Source: Prosthecobacter dejongeii
GTDB taxonomy: Bacteria > Verrucomicrobiota > Verrucomicrobiia > Verrucomicrobiales > Verrucomicrobiaceae
Direction of reading: 5' to 3'
Length of the DNA stretch: 64,000 nt
NCBI RefSeq assembly: GCF_014203045.1
Contig: NZ_JACHIF010000003.1
Location: 62,001-126,000, forward strand
The notes below the pieces were generated by a model. The model was not told the origin of the DNA. It worked only from the letters and a program-made list of their open reading frames with translations, and ran no database searches. The position numbers were made by a program, and so were the translations under genes. This document shows positions 46,174 to 56,088 of this stretch, one piece after another (position 1 is the first letter of the stretch; every line of letters begins with the position of its first letter).

Positions 46174-47537
46174 TCGCTGAGGGCCTCCTTCCAGAAGGTG
46201 ATCTGCGCGGCGACATTCTGCGGGGAAGGGGCGCCGATGCCTTTGCGGGCGGCGAGGGCGGTTTCCAGATTCAGGCAGTCAAAAAGATCCGCTTCAAAGG
46301 CTGGGGAAAAGGCCTGGTATTGAGCCAAGGGAATGTCCGCAAAGGCCACTTTCTCCGCCAGGGAATGGGCGACGAGTTTGCCGATGACTTCGTGCGCCTG
46401 GCGGAAGGGCACGCCGTGATTCACGAGGTAGTCGGCCAGGTCGGTGGCCAGCAGCATGGGGTCGCTGGTGGCGGCACGGGTGCGGGCTTCATTCACCTCC
46501 ATGCCGGAGATCATTTCCGCAAAGACGGCGAGCGCGGCTTTGATCGTATCCAGCGAGTCAAACAGGGGCTCTTTGTCCTCCTGCATGTCGCGATTGTAGG
46601 TCATGGGCAGGCCTTTGAGCAGGGTGAGCAGCGCCATGAGATTCCCCACCAGGCGGCCAGATTTTCCACGCGTCAGCTCGGCCACGTCCGGGTTCTTTTT
46701 CTGCGGCATCAGGCTGGAGCCGGTGGTGTGGGCATCGCTGAGGGTGACAAAGCCAAATTCGGCACTGCACCAGAGGATGATGTCCTCACTCAGGCGGGAC
46801 AGATGCACGCCGCAGAGGGCGATGGAAAACAGCACCTCAGCGGCGAAGTCGCGATCACTCACGGCATCCATGCTGTTTTGGGAAACGGTGTCAAAGTCCA
46901 GCAGGCTGGCCACGTATTCGCGATCCAGGATGATGGTGGAACCCGCGAGGGCACCGGAGCCCAGGGGCATGACATTGAGGCGATCGTTCGCATCCAGCAG
47001 GCGCTGGGCATCGCGCTCCAGCATCTCCACATAAGCGAGGAGGTGGTGGGCGAAGAGGACGGGCTGACCCCGCTGAAGGTGAGTGTAACCCGGCACCACG
47101 GCAGGACCGGCGCGGTCAGCGGCCTCCACCAGTGAGCGCTGGAGATCGGCCACAAGGTCCACGATCTCCACGACGGCATCGCGGGTGTAGAGGCGCACGT
47201 CCGTGGCGACTTGGTCATTGCGACTGCGGGCGGTGTGCAGCTTCGCCCCGGCGGGGCCGATGCGGCGAGTCAGCTCAGACTCGATGTTCATGTGGACGTC
47301 TTCGAGGGAGGTCTTGAACTCGAAGTTTCTGGCTTCGATCTCGGCGCGGATTTCCAAAAGACCTTTTTCGATGGCCGCCTGCTCCTCCGCCGTGAGGATG
47401 CCCGCTTTCAGCAGGCCTTTGGAATGGGCGATGGACCCACGGATATCGTGAGCGAACAGCCTCCAGTCAAAGGATACGGATTCGCCATAACTCTGGACGA
47501 GCTGGCTGGTTTCTTGAGCAAAGCGGCCTTTCCACAT
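46170..47537 (-). CDS. argH: Argininosuccinate lyase
   Basis: Catalyses the last step of arginine synthesis, cleaving argininosuccinate to arginine and fumarate. The start is placed at ATG 47537 (MWKGRFAQETSQLVQSYGES), which matches the usual WGGRF-like opening; the longer frame to 47636 adds an implausible leader. The 455-residue length is typical. The fumarase/aspartase superfamily signature GSSLMPQKKNP with the flexible catalytic Ser loop is present, as are HTARSRNDQVATDVRLY and GYTHLQRGQPV. It is followed by the overlapping nudix gene. Other arg genes are not in the window. Confidence 0.97.
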   Translation of the reverse strand: MWKGRFAQETSQLVQSYGESVSFDWRLFAHDIRGSIAHSKGLLKAGILTAEEQAAIEKGLLEIRAEIEARNFEFKTSLEDVHMNIESELTRRIGPAGAKLHTARSRNDQVATDVRLYTRDAVVEIVDLVADLQRSLVEAADRAGPAVVPGYTHLQRGQPVLFAHHLLAYVEMLERDAQRLLDANDRLNVMPLGSGALAGSTIILDREYVASLLDFDTVSQNSMDAVSDRDFAAEVLFSIALCGVHLSRLSEDIILWCSAEFGFVTLSDAHTTGSSLMPQKKNPDVAELTRGKSGRLVGNLMALLTLLKGLPMTYNRDMQEDKEPLFDSLDTIKAALAVFAEMISGMEVNEARTRAATSDPMLLATDLADYLVNHGVPFRQAHEVIGKLVAHSLAEKVAFADIPLAQYQAFSPAFEADLFDCLNLETALAARKGIGAPSPQNVAAQITFWKEALSE

Positions 47538-47729
47538 AAACAGGGGGCGGAGAGTAGCGGCAATGCGCGCGGGTGCAACCCTGGAGCCATCATGGATGCA
47601 AGACTCCGCCACCGAGCGAAAAGCAACATCGGGCAAAACGCCAAATGAGGTGAAGCCGGAAGGGCCGCAGGAACCTACGAAACTAAAAACATTGCTGGAA
47701 TCAGACCTGAAAATTCGCTATAGCCGCTT

Positions 47730-49946
47730 ATGCTCTCTCGGCGCATTCTCACTCAAAGCCTGGCTTGTTGGCTGTTCTCCCAAGCTTACACCTCGACTCA
47801 AGCCCTCATCGAAGAAACTCCCCGCCTGGAAGCAGGGGTGTATGAAGGCATCGTCTCCCGCAACAGTTTCCTGGATGGAGGCTTAGGTCTGGGCGGTAAG
47901 CTGGATCTGCTGGTCACCTCCACCGGTAGCCTGACGGGTAAGCTGTTGTTTGATGGCACCACCCTGCGCTTCAGCGGAGATCAAGAACCTTCGGAAGCCG
48001 ACCCAACCGCGCTGAGATTCACGCTGGGGAAAGGCAAACGCGGTCCCGTTTTGACACTGGAGATCACCCAGGACTCCTTTTCAGGCGAACCCTATTTCCG
48101 GCTGATCACGGGGGATGAGACCTCCGCCACGATCCAGGTGCAGAAACGCGTGACGAACCTGGCGGAAGTGGGAGAGCGGCTGGAAGGTGCCTACACCTGG
48201 AGCCTGAATCCCGGCTTTAGAAAGCCTAAGGGAGCCACCGTTCTTGAAGAAGGCGAAGGGAGACTGCCCGTGCCTGAGGGCTACGGATTCATGACCGCGC
48301 GGGTGCTGAAGACTGGCCTGCTGCGCTGGAGCGGTAAATTGGCCGATGGAACAGCCGTGACAGGCAGCGGCTACCTCACCGAAAGCTCCTCACGCCGATT
48401 CGTCGAGGGTTTTTCGAGCTACGCAGCGGCCTGGCATCAGGTGCTCTACAGGGGCAAGGGCTCCGTGCAGGGCTGGTTTGACCTCTATGATGAGAGATTT
48501 GACGAGGGCCGGAGCAAGGGTGACGTCTTCGTGGAAGGCTACCTGGACTGGAAGAAACTGAAGGTTTCCGATGCCTTTTACATCCGCAATTACCGCGATG
48601 GCTTCCCCCTGCATGAGCTGGACGTGAGAGGCGGTAAGTATGAGCGCCCAGCGGCAGGCGAGTTAGTCATGGATCTGGCTAACGGCCCGAACAATGCACA
48701 GTTGACCGTCGAAGGTGCAGGCATGCCCTCCCCCGTCATCAATCTGCTGACGGTGACGGCCCAGAATAAGGCCATCTTCTCCCTCATGAATGAAGGTTAC
48801 CCAGTGACGAAGCTGAACTTTCAGCCCACGACGGGGACCTTCAGCGGCACCTTGCTTTTCAAGGACATCAGCCCTCGCCTGCCCACGAACTCCATCGAGC
48901 GTTCCGTGCGCTTTCAGGGGGTCCTGCTCTCACGCAGCTCCACGGGTGCAGGTTTCTTCATGCTCGGTCAACTGCCCACAGACGGCCCACCGCCTACCAC
49001 GATGCGCTATTCCCCCGAGCTTTCGGGCCGCGTGGAGATCCGCGAAGCATTCTTCCCTGAGTCCCAGGGTTTCGTGCACATCCCAGGCGGGGAATTTCAG
49101 ATGGGCAATGCCTACAATGAAGGCAATACCCATGAACGGCCCGTGCATCCTGTCTATGTGAGCCCCTTCTACATCCAGGCCAAGGAAACCACCAAGTCCC
49201 AGTGGGATGTGGTGTATAAGTGGGCCCTGAAGCATGGTTACACCTTCGACAACGCCGGCGTGGGCCGCGCGGCCAACCATCCGGTCGTTTATGTCAACTG
49301 GTATGACGCCGTGAAATGGTGCAATGCCCGCAGTGAAATGGAAGGGCTGACCCCCTGCTACCGCGTGAGGAATAACTCGGGCCCAGACACTGTGTACCGC
49401 ACAGGTCAGGTGAGCGATACACTCAGCTACGTGGTCTGGCTGGCGAATGGCTACCGCCTGCCGACGGAAGCTGAGTGGGAAAAAGCCGCCCGTGGGGGGC
49501 CGGAAGGAAGGCGCTTTCCGTTTGGGGATTTCATTGATTTCAGCCTCGCCAATTATTACGCCTTCCCTGGAAATGGGACTTTTGACCTGGCTGAAAAGGA
49601 AGGTTTCCACCCGGTGTTTGGCTACAACGTGGCTTACCGGGCGCCGTATCTGGGCACAAGTCCGGTGGGCTCATTTTTTGCCAACGGCTACGGCCTGTAT
49701 GACGTGATCGGCAATGCCAGCGAGCACTGCTGGGACGTCTTCAAAAGCAACGCCTACAGCGCGCAAGGTCCCTTCAATGACCCTCGCGGCCCAGATTCCA
49801 GTTGGGATAAAAACCCACGTGTTCTTCGCGGAGGTAACTTCTCCTCCAATGACCGCGTGTCGAGCCGCGGGCAAGCGGACCAAGACTTCACCTACAATTA
49901 CATCGGCTTCCGCACGGTGAGATACCTGCAAGGCGAGGATAACTAA
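47730..49946 (+). CDS. Exported FGE-sulfatase (SUMF1/EgtB/PvdO) domain protein with beta-rich N-terminal region
   Basis: The 738-residue product has a signal peptide (ILTQSLACWLFSQAYTSTQA). Residues about 35-430 form a beta-rich region with YEGIVSRNSFLDGG, SIERSVRFQGVLLSRS and GFFMLGQLPTDGP, similar in pattern to the C-terminus of the CAP protein at 19860. From about residue 447 comes a formylglycine-generating-enzyme-like domain: VHIPGGEFQMGNAYNEGN, VSPFYIQAKETTKSQWDVV, NHPVVYVNWYDAVKWCNARS, YRLPTEAEWEKAARGG and RGGNFSSNDRVSSRGQ...GFR. Many such domains are non-catalytic binding modules, so sulfatase activation is not claimed. A strong terminator follows. Confidence 0.9.
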   Translation: MLSRRILTQSLACWLFSQAYTSTQALIEETPRLEAGVYEGIVSRNSFLDGGLGLGGKLDLLVTSTGSLTGKLLFDGTTLRFSGDQEPSEADPTALRFTLGKGKRGPVLTLEITQDSFSGEPYFRLITGDETSATIQVQKRVTNLAEVGERLEGAYTWSLNPGFRKPKGATVLEEGEGRLPVPEGYGFMTARVLKTGLLRWSGKLADGTAVTGSGYLTESSSRRFVEGFSSYAAAWHQVLYRGKGSVQGWFDLYDERFDEGRSKGDVFVEGYLDWKKLKVSDAFYIRNYRDGFPLHELDVRGGKYERPAAGELVMDLANGPNNAQLTVEGAGMPSPVINLLTVTAQNKAIFSLMNEGYPVTKLNFQPTTGTFSGTLLFKDISPRLPTNSIERSVRFQGVLLSRSSTGAGFFMLGQLPTDGPPPTTMRYSPELSGRVEIREAFFPESQGFVHIPGGEFQMGNAYNEGNTHERPVHPVYVSPFYIQAKETTKSQWDVVYKWALKHGYTFDNAGVGRAANHPVVYVNWYDAVKWCNARSEMEGLTPCYRVRNNSGPDTVYRTGQVSDTLSYVVWLANGYRLPTEAEWEKAARGGPEGRRFPFGDFIDFSLANYYAFPGNGTFDLAEKEGFHPVFGYNVAYRAPYLGTSPVGSFFANGYGLYDVIGNASEHCWDVFKSNAYSAQGPFNDPRGPDSSWDKNPRVLRGGNFSSNDRVSSRGQADQDFTYNYIGFRTVRYLQGEDN

Positions 49947-49956
49947 AAGAACTTTT

Positions 49957-49999
49957 AGAAAAGGGGTGGCTTTGATTTTTTTCAAAGCCACCCCTTTTT
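49957..49999 (+). terminator. Strong Rho-independent terminator of the FGE-domain gene
   Basis: AAGGGGTGGCTTTGA pairs perfectly with TCAAAGCCACCCCTT across a six- to seven-base T loop. The structure ends in a T-run and is preceded by A residues, so it could work in both directions. It starts about 12 bp after the stop codon. Confidence 0.96.
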
Positions 50000-50677
50000 G
50001 TTTGCCCGCGAAGCCGCGCTGGGGGGGCGAGGGGTTTTCCATCTGCAAGTTTCCATAGTGGCCAGCCGAGTGCTCATGAGCTGCACTCCCATGGGTGACG
50101 GGGGGATGAAGTCTATCTGGGTGAAATGGACTCCTGGATTTGCGAGGGCGGGGTAGGGCCTCATGATTTTTGGGGAATCGCCTTCGCTAGCTTGGGCGTA
50201 AAAGCCTGAGTTTATGCAGTATAAAATTTACTATTTAGGATAAGATCTTAAATTTTATAGTGCATTAACTTTTTCTGAGCCTGCTAGTAATCTTCCATTT
50301 ATAGCAGAGTAATACTTATCTGGTAAGGAAAATTAACTTGGCGAACTCTGCCTTTTTGAGGGGCTCAGCACCAGTTGTTTTCTGCTCTCCCTTTTGAGTT
50401 TTTAAGGCTGGTTCTTCGCAAATCTACCTGCGGCTCATTTCGCATCGAATTATGAAATTTCCCTCTTTCTGCCCTTTCTCACTGCCGGCGTGCTGCCCTT
50501 TTGGGCGGCCAAATCTCTGCGCTGCAAACGCTCACTGAATGCCTTGGGCTGAAACTAGAAAACTTTATGAACATGTCCCTGCTTGCTTTTCTTCCCCGTT
50601 TGACACGCCAGAAGCTGTCTCCCTGCGGTGTCTCTGCCCCCCAGCTCCAGGCCATTGAACTACGGCGGTGGAGAGCG
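50000..50677. other. AT-rich intergenic region upstream of the giant secreted protein gene
   Basis: About 680 bp without a convincing gene. The middle (50205-50460) is clearly AT-rich and contains a long inverted repeat (separate entry). It presumably holds the promoter and leader of the 4-kb gene. A TTG-initiated extension of that gene begins at 50501 and an ATG option at 50567, so the last part could be translated. No RNA family could be recognised by eye. Confidence 0.5.
50211..50268. promoter_or_regulatory. Long AT-rich inverted repeat (20-base arms)
   Basis: The left arm at 50211-50230 and right arm at 50249-50268 are inverted copies with 18 of 20 positions matching. The centre, ATAAAATTTA / TAAATTTTAT, is perfect, and the loop is 18 bases. 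It lies about 410 bp upstream of the chosen start of the giant secreted protein gene. It could be a regulator site or an RNA stem-loop. Confidence 0.7.
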
Positions 50678-53600
50678 ATGATCCATCTGCCGGTCTTTTT
50701 AGCGGTCTTATTACCCCTGAGTCTCCAGGCCTACGTCGTTTCAGGCACCTACACGGGCAATGGAACGAGCCAGACGGTGTCTCTTGGTTTCCAGCCGAGT
50801 GTCGTGATCGTTAAAGACGGCACTTCAGGGATCACGACGCCTGCGGCGACGCCGATGCAGATCCGCACATCCACGATGAGTCTAACCAAAGATATGGGGC
50901 AAAGCACTGCCAGTTCCACCACCGGGACGGACCGCATCACGGCCTTCACAGCGACGGGATTCACGGTGGGGGCAAGCCTGCACGTGAATAACAACGGGCG
51001 TACTTTTCATTACTTGGCCTTGAGCACGACGCCGGGAGAGATTGTGGTGGGCACCTACACTGGCAACGGAGTGGACAACCGCAACATCACTGGACTGGGC
51101 TTTCAGCCGGACATGGTGATGACGATGTATGAGGGCACCGCGAATGCCGTCTTTCGCACAGTGGACATGCCTACCGATAAGTGCCTGCCATGGCTGGATG
51201 GGCCGGTGCTTAACGGTTTGCAAAGCTTCGTGGCGGATGGTTTCCAGGTGGGAACAGATGCCTCCGTGAATACCAATGGGACGGGTTATCACTACATCGC
51301 CTGCAAACATGTGACGGGCAAATTCATCACGGGCACCTACATCGGCAACAACCTGGATCGTAACATCACGGGTCTAGGTTTTCAGCCAGAGGCGGTCTTC
51401 ATTCGCCTCATGAAAGACGCAGCACCGCAACCGACGGGGGGGGTGAAATTTGGCTCGACTGGCACAGGCAACTCGACGTTGCTGACGACCGCGACCAACA
51501 GCACCACGAACGTGATCACGAGTCTGCTGGCCGATGGGTTCGGGCTGAGTGGAGCCTCTAACCGTGTGAATTGGGATACCTACCCCAATTATTATTTCGC
51601 TTTTGAAAGGGAGGAGGCGGGCTCTGTCGTGGTCCCCACAGTGGCCTCGCCGACGAGCACGGCGGTGACGAGCAATAGCGCGACTCTCGGGGGCAGCATC
51701 ACGGCCACGGGTGGGGCAAATGCCACGGCACGCGGGGTGGTGTATGCGCTGACTTCCCAGAATCCGAATCCGGAGATCGGTGGCGCGAATGTCACCGTGC
51801 TCACAGAGAGCGGCAGCTTCAGCACCGGGGCCTTCACGCGGAATGCCACCAGCCTGGCCGCGAGCAGTGGCTACAGCTACAAAGCCTACGCCACGAACAG
51901 CGCCGGCACCAGCTACAGCAGCGTGGGCACCTTCACCACCACAGCCGCTACGGCCACGATCATCTTCAACGCCTCCACGGGCATCTCCGGCTCGGTGGTG
52001 ACGGATGGCCAAGGTGGCTCCAACGATGTATCAAACATCGCGCTGCAGTTTTCCGCCAAAGGGGCGGATGGGACGACGGACCTGCCGATGACTTACGAGC
52101 CCAATATCTATCCGGGGGCGAATGGCATCGCTGGGGGCTACAACAGCAGCAGCATCCAGTCGGTCTTCAAAATCAAAAGCTCTTCCACGGCCACCAACTT
52201 CACGATGAGTTCGATCTTCATCGTGGACTACGGTGGCGTGGCGGGGGATCTGCTGAGAATTGAGGCCTTTGACGATGGGGTGAGCGCGGGCTTCATCACT
52301 TATCAAGTCTCCGGTGCTCCGTGGTATGCCACGGTGGATCTGGCTGGACTGGGGGGAACGAAGTTCGTGGACATTGATGAAGTGCGCATCACGGGAAATG
52401 GCGGCGTCAATATGTACATCGCGGTGAACAATGTCACGATCTCAGGCGTCACCACTTCGGCCTCCACGACCACGGTTTCTTCTCTGGTACGGGCGAATGC
52501 GACGCCGAGCAATCTCAACACGGTGAACTGGACGCTCACCTTTGGCAGTGCCGTGACCGGGGTAACCGCCAGCAATTTCACCCTCGGCGGCACCAGCACC
52601 GGGGCTGCGGTGGGAACACCGAGCACGGCCAATGCGGGCCTGAGCTGGACGGTGCCCGTGACCACGGGCACGGATGGCACGCTGCTCCTGCGCTTGGACA
52701 ATGATGCGGGCATCTCGTCCGATGTCACCACCACGCTGCCTTTTGTGGGTGAAACCTACACCGTGGATAAAACCGCGCCAGATACCAGCATCACAGCAAA
52801 CCCGGCACTGCTGACGACCAGCACCAGTGCCAGCTTCAGCTTCACGGGCAGCGATGCAGGCAGTGGGGTGGCCAGTTATCAGGTGAAGCTGGATACCGCC
52901 AGTTTCGCCACAGGCACGAGCCCGACTGCCTACACCAGCCTGGCAGATGGCAGCCACACCTTCCAGGTGCGGGCGGTGGATGCGGCGGGCAATGTGGATG
53001 CCAGCCCGGCGAGCTACACGTGGAATTCCTCCGCCCCCATCACACCGGAGCCCGTGCCCACCACGCTGGGGGATGTCGTCTCGGCAGGCTCTGCACCGGG
53101 GGAAGATGGCAGCACGAACATCGGCGACTTTGGCGTCTTGCGCCGGGGTGGCTTCCTGGCGGAAAATGGGCACCTCGCCTTCCCAGGCACGCTGGAGATC
53201 GGCACGGGGAGCCCGGCGGTGACTTTGGCCAGTTCCTCAGGTCTGTGGAAGACGGCAGGGGGAAATTTATTTCTGCTCGCCCGCAGTGGCACCACGGTGC
53301 CGGATGTGGCAGCCGCTCAGTTTTCCACCTTGCCAGAGGTCCCAGGCATCAGCGCCGGGGGACATGTGAGTTTCCTGGGCACGCTGAACATCGGCACGGG
53401 CGGAGTGACCGCAGACAATGACACGGGCCTGTGGAGCGAGCTGGGCGGCACGGGACTGAATCTGCTGCTGCGTGAGGATGATGATGTGCCAGGCCTGGCC
53501 GGGGTGAAGGTGGCCAAATTTGCCTCCGGTGCCTACGCCACCGCCACCACGGGAGCCAGCACCGGGCAGGCCGCTTTCTCCGTGACCTACAAAGGCAGCA

Positions 53601-54595
53601 GCACTAAAACGGCGCTGCTGCGTGCCAGCATCAGCGGCGCGGTGACCACCATCAGCGTCATCGCTACGGAGGGTGAAGACGCCCCCGGAACGGCGGTGGA
53701 CTTCGCCAACCTGGCGGGCAGCTACTCCGACCCCGGCCGCATGGATAGCACGGGGAACTTTGTCTTTTCCGCCATCACCACTCCCGGCAACAAAGAAGGC
53801 CTGTGGTATCAAACTGTGGCAGGAACGACCACGAAGGTGATCTTTTCCGGCGAGACCGCACCGGGCACCTCCGGAGCCACTTTCCTGAAAGTGTATCGCC
53901 CATCCATCGGCAGCGGGGGCATCATCGCCTTCCGTGCCTCTTTGAATGCCAATGGGGACAACAGCACCAGCACCCGCAATGACGGCATCTGGCGGGGAGA
54001 TGCGGCCAACCCGGCTAGCCTGACCTGCATCCTGCGGCGGGGTGATGACAGCAGCGTGGTCTCCAACCTCCCCGTGGGAACCCGCGTGGGCAATCCCTGG
54101 GGCGGCTGGCTGACCCCTAGCAACCGTGGGGCCTGGAAAGCCTGGCTGGACACGAATGGCGACTTTACCAGCGCCGCACCGACGGATCGCCACGCCATCT
54201 ACACTGACCTCTCCGGTGCCATGCAGCTCGCGGTGACCGTGAATGATGCCGCACCTGGCACGGCAGGGGCGACCTTCAGCGGCTTTGACCTCCCGGTGGT
54301 GGGTGGGGACAATCAGTACGCTTTCATCGGCAACCTCGCCGGCGGCGATACCGTGCCAGAGAATAACCAAGGCCTGTGGAAAAGTGCCCCGAATGGGGGC
54401 GCACTCACCCTAGCCCTGCGAAAAGGCGATGCCGTGGCCACGAGCGAAGGCAGCAAGACAGTCAGCAAGATTGACCTGCCAGGTTCTCTCCAGACGGACC
54501 GCCGCTGGGAACAGCCTGTCATGGATAACACCGGGCGCATGGTGGTTTACATCACCTTCACGGATGGCAGCACCAGCCAGATCATCGTGCCGTAA
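50678..54595 (+). CDS. Giant secreted multi-domain protein (three GTYTGNG repeats, Ig/FN3-like and DUF7453-like modules)
   Basis: The start is chosen at ATG 50678 because GGTGGAG precedes it and MIHLPVFLAVLLPLSLQAYV forms a signal peptide; 50567 (ATG) and 50501 (TTG) are longer options. The product is about 1305 residues. Three tandem units follow: VVSGTYTGNGTSQTVSLGFQ, VVGTYTGNGVDNRNITGLGF and ITGTYIGNNLDRNITGLGFQ. Then come an FN3-like module (TAVTSNSATLGGSITATGG), an Ig-like module (YQVKLDTASFATGTSPTAYT, VDAAGNVDASP) and repeated LLLREDDDVPGLAGVKVAKF / ILRRGDDSSVVSNLPVGT units resembling DUF7453. It is most likely a surface or extracellular structural or binding protein. Confidence 0.82.
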   Translation: MIHLPVFLAVLLPLSLQAYVVSGTYTGNGTSQTVSLGFQPSVVIVKDGTSGITTPAATPMQIRTSTMSLTKDMGQSTASSTTGTDRITAFTATGFTVGASLHVNNNGRTFHYLALSTTPGEIVVGTYTGNGVDNRNITGLGFQPDMVMTMYEGTANAVFRTVDMPTDKCLPWLDGPVLNGLQSFVADGFQVGTDASVNTNGTGYHYIACKHVTGKFITGTYIGNNLDRNITGLGFQPEAVFIRLMKDAAPQPTGGVKFGSTGTGNSTLLTTATNSTTNVITSLLADGFGLSGASNRVNWDTYPNYYFAFEREEAGSVVVPTVASPTSTAVTSNSATLGGSITATGGANATARGVVYALTSQNPNPEIGGANVTVLTESGSFSTGAFTRNATSLAASSGYSYKAYATNSAGTSYSSVGTFTTTAATATIIFNASTGISGSVVTDGQGGSNDVSNIALQFSAKGADGTTDLPMTYEPNIYPGANGIAGGYNSSSIQSVFKIKSSSTATNFTMSSIFIVDYGGVAGDLLRIEAFDDGVSAGFITYQVSGAPWYATVDLAGLGGTKFVDIDEVRITGNGGVNMYIAVNNVTISGVTTSASTTTVSSLVRANATPSNLNTVNWTLTFGSAVTGVTASNFTLGGTSTGAAVGTPSTANAGLSWTVPVTTGTDGTLLLRLDNDAGISSDVTTTLPFVGETYTVDKTAPDTSITANPALLTTSTSASFSFTGSDAGSGVASYQVKLDTASFATGTSPTAYTSLADGSHTFQVRAVDAAGNVDASPASYTWNSSAPITPEPVPTTLGDVVSAGSAPGEDGSTNIGDFGVLRRGGFLAENGHLAFPGTLEIGTGSPAVTLASSSGLWKTAGGNLFLLARSGTTVPDVAAAQFSTLPEVPGISAGGHVSFLGTLNIGTGGVTADNDTGLWSELGGTGLNLLLREDDDVPGLAGVKVAKFASGAYATATTGASTGQAAFSVTYKGSSTKTALLRASISGAVTTISVIATEGEDAPGTAVDFANLAGSYSDPGRMDSTGNFVFSAITTPGNKEGLWYQTVAGTTTKVIFSGETAPGTSGATFLKVYRPSIGSGGIIAFRASLNANGDNSTSTRNDGIWRGDAANPASLTCILRRGDDSSVVSNLPVGTRVGNPWGGWLTPSNRGAWKAWLDTNGDFTSAAPTDRHAIYTDLSGAMQLAVTVNDAAPGTAGATFSGFDLPVVGGDNQYAFIGNLAGGDTVPENNQGLWKSAPNGGALTLALRKGDAVATSEGSKTVSKIDLPGSLQTDRRWEQPVMDNTGRMVVYITFTDGSTSQIIVP

Positions 54596-54751
54596 GACCT
54601 TGATCCCTAGCCGTCGGCATTTGCCCCCCCGAAGAGGAAATTCTAGGGGGAGGAATGCGACGGCGCGGCGGGTGTGAGTGACGGGCGGATGGCAGCGCGT
54701 GCAAGGCTACTCCCCCCATGCCATACGTTTTTCCTGCGGAACTTTTCCGGC

Positions 54752-55957
54752 TTACTCAGCATCGGGCCGCTGGCCGATGGTGGCGGGGATTTCAGCCGGT
54801 TCACCGCCACGGACGATGGTCAGTTTCACCTCCGTCCCGGGGGCGAAGGCGCGGATGAGCTTGAGCAAATCTCCGGGAGTGCGGAAGGTGCGGCCATTGA
54901 GGGCGGTGATGACGTCTCCCACCACGAGGCCGGCGCGGGCAGCGGGGGACTGCGGGTCCAGATCCGTGATGTAGGCCCCGAGGGTAACGACCCCGCCCAA
55001 GGTGGCCTCCACGCGCACGGGCTCGGCATTCAGTTCCAGGCCCAGGTAGCCCATGCCTGCGACGGCGGCGGGCCCGCCCTTGGCCTGGGTGCGGATGGCT
55101 TCCACCACCATTTTGGCATCGTTCGCAGGCACGGCCAGGCCCACGCCCTGCCAGGCGCGCACGTTTTCATCGCCCCGGTAGATGGCCACGTTGATGCCGA
55201 TGATCTGGCCGAAGATGTTCACCAGCGGGCCGCCGGAGTTGCCCGGGTTGATGACTGTATCGGTCTGTAAGTAGTCCAGTTGGCTGTCGCTGAGGTGGCG
55301 ATCTCGGGCGCTGATGATGCCCTGGGTCACGGTGCCGCTGAGACCAAAGGGATTTCCCACGGCAAAGACGAGCTGCCCCACGCGGGCTTCGTCGGAATTG
55401 GCAAAGGCCAGGGCAGGAAAGTCCTTTTTGCCGCCTTCGATCTTCAAAAGTGCGATGTCGCGCTCGCGATGCGCCCCCAGCACCCGGGCGGGGTACTGCT
55501 GGTTATCATTCGTGGTCACGATGACCTCGCTCACATCGGCGATGACGTGGTAGTTCGTCACCACGTGGCCCTCTTTAGAAATGATGGCCCCGGAGCCCAG
55601 GCCGGGGATGATCTGCGCGCGGCCACTGACCAGGCCGAAGAATGGGTGCCAGGCTGTCTGCCCCCGGCGCACGGTCTTGGTGGTCACACTGACCACGCTG
55701 GGCAGCACGGCGGCGGAGAGTTTGGAAAACTCGTCATTCATCGCGCTCAGCACCTTCACGTCTCCCAGGTCCAGCTTCGGGGCTGTGGGGGCGGTGAAAG
55801 CGGCCTCGGAGGAGCCTGCGGCGGCGGCTGCGGGGCGCTCTCCACGCAGGTAATTCAGCAGTCCGTAGCCGTCTTCCCCACGTCTCCAGATGGAAAAGAC
55901 CAGGGTGGCGACCAGGAAAACAGTGATGGCAAAAACGAGGCGGCGGAGGGTTTCCAT
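54752..55957 (-). CDS. HtrA/Deg-type periplasmic serine protease with one PDZ domain
   Basis: The start is taken at ATG 55957 (METLRRLVFAITVFLVATLV), which gives an N-terminal membrane anchor; the frame extends upstream through the sigma-gene terminator. The 401-residue product has the trypsin-like triad His137 (VVTNYHVIAD), Asp167 (RERDIALLK) and Ser241 (NPGNSGGPLV), then one PDZ domain (YLGLELNAEPVRV...AGLVVGDVITALNGR). The single PDZ and the N-terminal anchor fit the DegS/HhoA-like layout. It acts in envelope protein quality control or stress signalling. Confidence 0.95.
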   Translation of the reverse strand: METLRRLVFAITVFLVATLVFSIWRRGEDGYGLLNYLRGERPAAAAAGSSEAAFTAPTAPKLDLGDVKVLSAMNDEFSKLSAAVLPSVVSVTTKTVRRGQTAWHPFFGLVSGRAQIIPGLGSGAIISKEGHVVTNYHVIADVSEVIVTTNDNQQYPARVLGAHRERDIALLKIEGGKKDFPALAFANSDEARVGQLVFAVGNPFGLSGTVTQGIISARDRHLSDSQLDYLQTDTVINPGNSGGPLVNIFGQIIGINVAIYRGDENVRAWQGVGLAVPANDAKMVVEAIRTQAKGGPAAVAGMGYLGLELNAEPVRVEATLGGVVTLGAYITDLDPQSPAARAGLVVGDVITALNGRTFRTPGDLLKLIRAFAPGTEVKLTIVRGGEPAEIPATIGQRPDAE

Positions 55958-56021
55958 GAGGGTTTGTTTAAGATGCGTGGTCCCCGCCGCTTGGCAAGGG
56001 GGCACGGGGCGGCAGCAAGCC

Positions 56022-56058
56022 TAAAAAAGAAACAGGCGCACCTGGGAGGGTGCGCCTG
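56022..56058 (-). terminator. Rho-independent terminator of the sigma factor gene
   Basis: On the minus strand, CAGGCGCACC pairs perfectly with GGTGCGCCTG around a six-base loop, followed by TTTCTTTTTT. It lies about 30 bp after the sigma factor stop and 65 bp before the HtrA-type start, separating the two same-strand genes. Confidence 0.95.
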
Positions 56059-56088
56059 CAAAAGTTCGACAAAATCGTTTGTCGAGGT

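Noticed and set aside
47730-49946. Bona fide sulfatase-activating formylglycine-generating enzyme
   Set aside because: The domain is present, but no sulfatase gene is nearby and many exported FGE-like domains are not catalytic; the copper-binding cysteine pair could not be confirmed.
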